Assembly (NCBI GenBank): GCA_013389125.1
Contig: JACADX010000155.1
Location: 1 to 9,215 of the forward strand
Direction: 5' to 3'
DNA length: 9,215 bases
From: Parvularculaceae bacterium
GTDB lineage: Bacteria > Pseudomonadota > Alphaproteobacteria > Caulobacterales > Parvularculaceae
Positions 5,392 to 9,215 of this stretch are shown here, one piece after another (positions within the stretch are counted from its first letter, which is position 1; each line of letters begins with the position of its first letter). Position numbers and translations under genes: made by a program. A model generated the notes under the pieces. The model had not been told where the DNA came from and searched no databases. It was given only the letters and a program-made list of their open reading frames with translations.

Positions 5392-8037
5392 GGCGTCATA
5401 GCCGAGAATCGGAGCCAGCCAGCGCTCGGTCTCCGCAACGCTCGTTCCGGTTCGCCTCGCATAGTCTTCAACCTGGTCCTTGGCGACGTGTCCGACGCCG
5501 AAATAGACGGCTTCGGGATGGCTGAAATACAGTCCGGAGACGGAAGCCGGCGGCGTCATCGCGAAACTTTCGGTCAGCGCCATGCCGGCGTTCTCGCCCG
5601 CCTTGAGAAGCCGGAAAAGCGTCGCCTTTTCCCGGTGATCCGGTTGCGCCGGATAGCCTGGCGCCGGCCTGATGCCCCGATATCGTTCGGCGATCATGTC
5701 CTCAAGGGAAATGGCCTCGTCCCTCGCATACGCCCAGAACTCGCGCCGCGCCCGCGCGTGCAAGTGCTCGGCGAAGGCTTCGGCGAGGCGATCGGCGATC
5801 GCTTTCGACATGATCGCCGAATAATTGTCGTGACGGCGGTCGAAGGAGGCGGAGAGGTCTTCTTCCCCGACGCCCGCCGTCACCGCGAAGGCGCCGACAT
5901 AGTCGGGCTTGCCTGTCTCCTTCGGCGCGACGAAGTCGGAGAGGCAGTAGTTCGGCGCGCCGTCATCGCGTTTCGCCATTTGCTGGCGGAGGCCGTGCAA
6001 GATCGCGATCGGACGGTCTCGGCTTTCATCCGCGTAAACTTCGATGTCGTCGCCGACGGCGTTTGCGGGCCAGAATCCGACAACGCCGTGCGCCGAGAGG
6101 CGCTTGTTCGCGATTATATCGGCAAGCAGGCTTCGCCCGTCGGCGAATAGCGACCGCGCCGACTCGCCGACGACGTCGTCGTCAAGAATTCTTGGATATT
6201 TCCCAGCGAGTTCCCATGTCGCGAAAAACGGCGTCCAGTCGATATGGTCGGCGAGCGTCTTCAGGTCGTAATCACGGAACGGCCGGACGCCGGTGAACGA
6301 CGGGACCGGCGGCGTGTAGGATTTCCAGTCGATTCTCGGCGCCCGCGCGCGCGCATCCTTGAGCGACAGGCGCGGGTTTCGTTCGCGGCCCTTCTCGTGC
6401 TGCTCCCGGATGCGCGCGTATTCGGCGCGCACTTCGGCAAGATAGGCCGGACGCCGTTCCATCGATACAAGCGCGCCGGCGACGCCGACCGCGCGGCTCG
6501 CGTCGGTCACATAGACGACGCCATGTTCATATTGCGGCGCGATCTTGACCGCCGTGTGCGCGCGGCTCGTCGTCGCGCCGCCGATCAGCAGCGGCATGTC
6601 GAATCCCCGCCGCTTCATCTCGCCCGCGACATGACGCATCTCGTCAAGGCTCGGCGTGATAAGTCCCGAAAGCCCGATTAGGTCGACCTTCCTCGCCTTC
6701 GCCTCCGTCAGGATCCTTTCCGCCGGAACCATCACGCCGAGATCAATCACTTCGTAGTTGTTGCACTGAAGGACGACGCCGACGATGTTCTTGCCGATAT
6801 CATGAACATCGCCTTTGACCGTCGCCATCAGGATTTTACCGTTCGGCCCGCCTTGCGCGGTGCCCTGCTCTTTTTTCTCGTTCTCCATGAAGGGCGTCAG
6901 GTAAGCGACAGCCTGCTTCATCACCCGCGCCGATTTGACGACTTGCGGCAGGAACATCTTGCCGGAGCCGAAGAGGTCGCCGACGACATTCATGCCGTCC
7001 ATGAGGGGGCCTTCAATGACGAAGAGCGGACGGCCGAGCTTCTTCCGCGCTTCTTCCGTATCCTTGACGATGAACTCGGTGATTCCCTTGACGAGCGCGT
7101 GTTTCAGCCGCTCTTCGACGCTCGCGTTCCGCCAGGATAAATCGGATTCCGCTTTCTTGCCGGCCTCGCCTTTATATTGCTCCGCGATTTCAAGAAGCCG
7201 TTCCGTGGCGTCCGCCCGCCGGTTCAAGATGACGTCTTCGACGGGATTGCGCAGCGAAAGCGGGATCTCGTCATAGATCGCAAGCTGTCCGGCGTTGACG
7301 ATGCCCATGTCCATTCCCGCCGCGATCGCGTGATAGAGGAAGACCGAATGCATCGCCTCGCGCACCGGCTCATTGCCGCGGAACGAGAACGAAATATTGG
7401 AGACGCCGCCCGACACTTTCGCGCCCGGAAGGCGCGCCTTGATCGCGCGCGTCGCTTCGATGAAGTCGACGGCGTAGTTGTTGTGCTCTTCAATGCCTGT
7501 CGCGACGGCGAAGATGTTGGGATCGAAGATGATATCGTCGGGCGGGAAGCCGACCTTGTCGACGAGGAGCCTGTAAGACCGCTCGCAAATTTCGATCTTG
7601 CGCGCCGCCGTGTCCGCCTGCCCCTTCTCGTCGAAGGCCATGACGACGACCGCGGCGCCGTATCGCCGCGCTTTCTTCGCATGATCGAGGAACGCCGCCT
7701 CTCCTTCCTTCAGCGAGATGGAATTGACGATCGCCTTGCCCTGGACATTCTTGAGGCCTTCCTCGATCACTTCCCATTTCGAGGAATCGATCATGATCGG
7801 CACGCGGGAGATGTCGGGTTCGGACGCAATAAGGCGCAGGAACCGGCGCATCGCGGCGACGCCGTCCAGCATCCCCTCGTCCATGTTGACATCGATGATT
7901 TGCGCGCCCTGTTCGACCTGCTGGCGCGCGACGGCGATCGCTTCGTCGTATCGCTCTTCCTTGATGAGCTTGCGGAATTTCGCCGAGCCGGTGACGTTCG
8001 TCCGCTCGCCGATATTGACGAATGTCGGAAGGGTCAT
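5389..8037 (-). CDS. metH: Cobalamin-dependent methionine synthase lacking the homocysteine-binding module
   Basis: The product has 882 residues against about 1230 for E. coli MetH. Modules in order: methyl-tetrahydrofolate (pterin) binding at about 3-290, starting FVNIGERTNVTGSAKF and including NMDEGMLDG; cap helices at about 300-395; B12-binding Rossmann domain at about 398-530 with the DxHxxG motif GDVHDIGKN (409-417, His412 as lower cobalt ligand), SGLITPS and GGATTS; and the AdoMet reactivation domain at about 560-882 with RGIRPAPGYPAQPDH (787-801) and the conserved end ERWLAPILGYDA. The whole N-terminal Hcy/zinc module is absent. It should transfer methyl from methyl-folate to cobalamin, but needs a separate homocysteine methyltransferase subunit. 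The ATG (8037-8035) overlaps the metF stop (ATGA) with no clear Shine-Dalgarno, so translation is coupled. The open frame continues upstream inside metF, but that part is an unrelated Arg-rich shadow. Confidence 0.93.
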   Translation of the reverse strand: MTLPTFVNIGERTNVTGSAKFRKLIKEERYDEAIAVARQQVEQGAQIIDVNMDEGMLDGVAAMRRFLRLIASEPDISRVPIMIDSSKWEVIEEGLKNVQGKAIVNSISLKEGEAAFLDHAKKARRYGAAVVVMAFDEKGQADTAARKIEICERSYRLLVDKVGFPPDDIIFDPNIFAVATGIEEHNNYAVDFIEATRAIKARLPGAKVSGGVSNISFSFRGNEPVREAMHSVFLYHAIAAGMDMGIVNAGQLAIYDEIPLSLRNPVEDVILNRRADATERLLEIAEQYKGEAGKKAESDLSWRNASVEERLKHALVKGITEFIVKDTEEARKKLGRPLFVIEGPLMDGMNVVGDLFGSGKMFLPQVVKSARVMKQAVAYLTPFMENEKKEQGTAQGGPNGKILMATVKGDVHDIGKNIVGVVLQCNNYEVIDLGVMVPAERILTEAKARKVDLIGLSGLITPSLDEMRHVAGEMKRRGFDMPLLIGGATTSRAHTAVKIAPQYEHGVVYVTDASRAVGVAGALVSMERRPAYLAEVRAEYARIREQHEKGRERNPRLSLKDARARAPRIDWKSYTPPVPSFTGVRPFRDYDLKTLADHIDWTPFFATWELAGKYPRILDDDVVGESARSLFADGRSLLADIIANKRLSAHGVVGFWPANAVGDDIEVYADESRDRPIAILHGLRQQMAKRDDGAPNYCLSDFVAPKETGKPDYVGAFAVTAGVGEEDLSASFDRRHDNYSAIMSKAIADRLAEAFAEHLHARARREFWAYARDEAISLEDMIAERYRGIRPAPGYPAQPDHREKATLFRLLKAGENAGMALTESFAMTPPASVSGLYFSHPEAVYFGVGHVAKDQVEDYARRTGTSVAETERWLAPILGYDA

Positions 8038-8915
8038 GCGGCGGCGCCGGCGGACTTGGCTTGCGCCGTCGGCCGCACGCCGAGCATCGTGCAAAGGGCG
8101 TAGGCGAGATCGTCGCGATTGAGCGTGTAAAAGTGAAAATGCTTCACGCCCTGTTCGGCGAGCGCAAGACACTGTTCGGCCGCGACAGTCGCCGCGATGA
8201 GCTGGCGCGTCTGCGGGTCCTCGTCGAGATTTTGAAAGAGCTTCACGAGACGCCCCGGAATCGTCGCGCCGATCGTGTCCGCCATTTTGCGAACGCTTGC
8301 GAAATTGGTGATCGCCATGATCCCCGGAACGATGGGAATGTCGATTCCCGCCGCGCGCACGCGATCGACGTAACGGTAATAGACGTCGTTGTCGTAGAAG
8401 AACTGCGTGATGCCGCGCGCGGCGCCGGCGTCGACCTTGCGTTTCAGCATGTCGATATCCGCCGCCGCCGAGGGACTGTCCGGGTGTTTCTCCGGATAAC
8501 AGCCGACGCTGATCTCGAAACCGGCGATCTTCCTCGCGCCGGCGGCGAGTTCGGCCGCATTGGCGTAGCCGCCAGGATGGGGAATGTAGCGCTCGCCTGG
8601 GCCCCCCGGCGGATCGCCGCGCAGCGCAACAATGTGCCGCACGCCTTCCGCCCAATAGTCGCGCAGAACCTGATCGACTTCCGCTTTGGTCGCGGCGACG
8701 CACGTAAGGTGCGCGGCGACCGGAACGCCCGCGTCCTTGATGATGCGCGCCACCGTTTCATGCGTGCGCTCGCGCGTCGAGCCGCCGGCGCCGTACGTGA
8801 CCGACATGAAATCGGGCGCAAGGGGTTTCAGCTTTTCGACCGCCGCCCACAGCCTTTGCTGCACCGCTTCCGACTTCGGCGGAAAGAATTCGAAGGAGAC
8901 ATGAAGATCCGACAC
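8034..8915 (-). CDS. metF: Methylenetetrahydrofolate reductase
   Basis: The 293-residue product is a flavin-dependent TIM-barrel enzyme of the usual bacterial MetF length. It reduces 5,10-methylene-tetrahydrofolate to the 5-methyl form used by MetH. Motifs are VSFEFFPPK (6-14, with the catalytic Glu9), SVTYGAGGS (38-46), ALRGDPPGG (97-105, with the FAD/folate-contacting Asp101), CYPEKHP (139-145), GITQFFYD (168-175), PGIMAI (197-202) and FHFYTLNR (260-267). The start is GTG 8915-8913 because AAGGAA lies five bases upstream and the family normally begins just before the SFEFFPP strand. A TTG at 8930 would add five residues and put the ribosome-binding site inside the gene. It lies 11 bases after the upstream methyltransferase stop and overlaps metH, so all three form one operon. 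Confidence 0.95.
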   Translation of the reverse strand: MSDLHVSFEFFPPKSEAVQQRLWAAVEKLKPLAPDFMSVTYGAGGSTRERTHETVARIIKDAGVPVAAHLTCVAATKAEVDQVLRDYWAEGVRHIVALRGDPPGGPGERYIPHPGGYANAAELAAGARKIAGFEISVGCYPEKHPDSPSAAADIDMLKRKVDAGAARGITQFFYDNDVYYRYVDRVRAAGIDIPIVPGIMAITNFASVRKMADTIGATIPGRLVKLFQNLDEDPQTRQLIAATVAAEQCLALAEQGVKHFHFYTLNRDDLAYALCTMLGVRPTAQAKSAGAAA

Positions 8916-8920
8916 GCGCT

Positions 8921-8926
8921 TTCCTT
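8921..8926 (-). promoter_or_regulatory. Shine-Dalgarno deciding the metF start
   Basis: AAGGAA (8926-8921, minus strand) sits five bases before GTG 8915 and directly after the TGA stop (8929-8927) of the upstream methyltransferase gene. Its position favours GTG 8915 over the earlier in-frame TTG. Confidence 0.6.
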
Positions 8927-9193
8927 TCAAGCGACGCGCTTTTTCAGCCGGCGCACCGACTCCGGCGCGCGCGCGAGCCAGATCTTGACTGTCAGCGCCT
9001 TCTTAGCGCCCGCCCGCGGCGACAGCGTTTCGGTTCCGACGAGCGCAAGGCCCGAGGCCTCGCACCAGGCGGCGACTTCTTCGTCGGGAAATCCAAGACG
9101 GCGGTGCGCGTGCTCGGCTCTGAGGAATTCAAGCTCATGCGGCGCGAAATCGGAAATGATCAGGCGGCCGCCCGGTTTCAGCAGGCGCGCGCT
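8927..9193 (-). CDS. C-terminal part of an ArsR-family / SAM-dependent methyltransferase (truncated at window edge)
   Basis: Eighty-eight residues are readable before the TGA stop (8929-8927). They begin SARLLKPGGRLIISDFAPHE, the end of a class I SAM methyltransferase core (LKPGG turn followed by a strand), continue with FLRAEHAHRRLGF and EEVAAWCEASGL, and finish with LTVKIWLAR and a basic tail. This pattern, placed just before metF, matches the Hyphomicrobiales proteins that join an ArsR/SmtB winged helix to a methyltransferase domain. The DNA-binding half would lie beyond the right edge, so the regulator half is inferred and not seen. Such a protein could sense SAM or SAH and control the met genes. 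Upstream the frame meets TAA (9196-9194) among C-runs. I treat this as an edge artefact, not a true start or stop, so the gene presumably continues off the window. Confidence 0.8.
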   Translation of the reverse strand, partial: SARLLKPGGRLIISDFAPHELEFLRAEHAHRRLGFPDEEVAAWCEASGLALVGTETLSPRAGAKKALTVKIWLARAPESVRRLKKRVA

Positions 9194-9215
9194 TTAGCGC
9201 CCCCCCGCGCCCCCC

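Noticed and set aside
7177..8103. A 308-codon plus-strand open frame opposite the start of metH.
   Set aside because: It is fully antisense to the conserved folate-binding module of MetH, is rich in Arg/Asp, and has no recognisable motif.
8038..8703. N-terminal extension of metH by 222 codons in the same frame.
   Set aside because: The extension overlaps metF out of frame, is Arg/Ser-rich, and has no homocysteine-binding features such as the GGCCGT zinc motif. The ATG at 8037 matches the start of the conserved pterin module.
8022..9197. A long open frame of 391 codons on the plus strand opposite metF and the methyltransferase.
   Set aside because: It is Arg-rich with no domain pattern and mirrors a well-supported minus-strand operon with complete MetF motifs. 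GC-rich third positions commonly leave such antisense frames open.
1..9215. CRISPR array, insertion sequence, phage, toxin-antitoxin or defence cluster.
   Set aside because: I saw no regularly spaced direct repeats, no transposase or terminal inverted repeats, and no shift in codon style. All confident genes are housekeeping families.

Overview
The window is GC-rich, gene-dense bacterial DNA. Family content and gene order point to an alphaproteobacterium of the Hyphomicrobiales (Rhizobiales) type. The main clues are an ArsR-type methyltransferase followed directly by metF and metH, a TerB/J-domain protein close to an AmpD-type amidase, and a VanZ-like protein coupled to a GalE-like epimerase. 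A finer placement (for example the Methylocystis/Beijerinckia relatives) is only an impression. Almost everything is chromosomal housekeeping. I see no mobile element, CRISPR array, phage gene, tRNA or rRNA.

Layout, left to right. (1) Positions 1-1389, minus strand: a GalE-like UDP-sugar epimerase and then a VanZ-like membrane protein that runs off the left edge; start and stop overlap as ATGA. (2) Positions 1390-1506: a divergent promoter region. (3) Positions 1507-2247, plus strand: a PPP-family metallophosphatase, convergent with the next block across a palindrome that contains both stop codons. (4) Positions 2260-5031, minus strand: a TerB plus J-domain protein, a small one-segment membrane protein, an EamA/DMT transporter and an AmpD-like amidase; the last two overlap as ATGA. 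(5) Positions 5032-5279: a non-coding leader with a hairpin. (6) Positions 5280-5384, plus strand: a possible 34-residue membrane peptide. (7) Positions 5389-9193, minus strand: the C-terminal part of an ArsR-type SAM-dependent methyltransferase, metF and metH in one tight operon.

The metF-metH block supplies the methyl branch of methionine synthesis. MetF makes 5-methyl-tetrahydrofolate and MetH moves the methyl group through cobalamin. This MetH begins at the folate-binding module and has no N-terminal homocysteine/zinc module, so that activity must come from a separate protein outside the window. The AmpD, transporter and TerB/J-domain block suggests cell-wall recycling and envelope upkeep. 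The epimerase/VanZ pair suggests surface polysaccharide metabolism.

Points worth a second look: the headless MetH; the epimerase in which the lysine of the YxxxK catalytic motif is methionine; two convergent junctions where a perfect palindrome supplies both stop codons; the candidate 34-residue peptide; the leader hairpin before the J-domain gene; and an in-frame stop next to C-runs at the right edge that looks like an assembly-end artefact. I did not find a convincing new multi-gene system.
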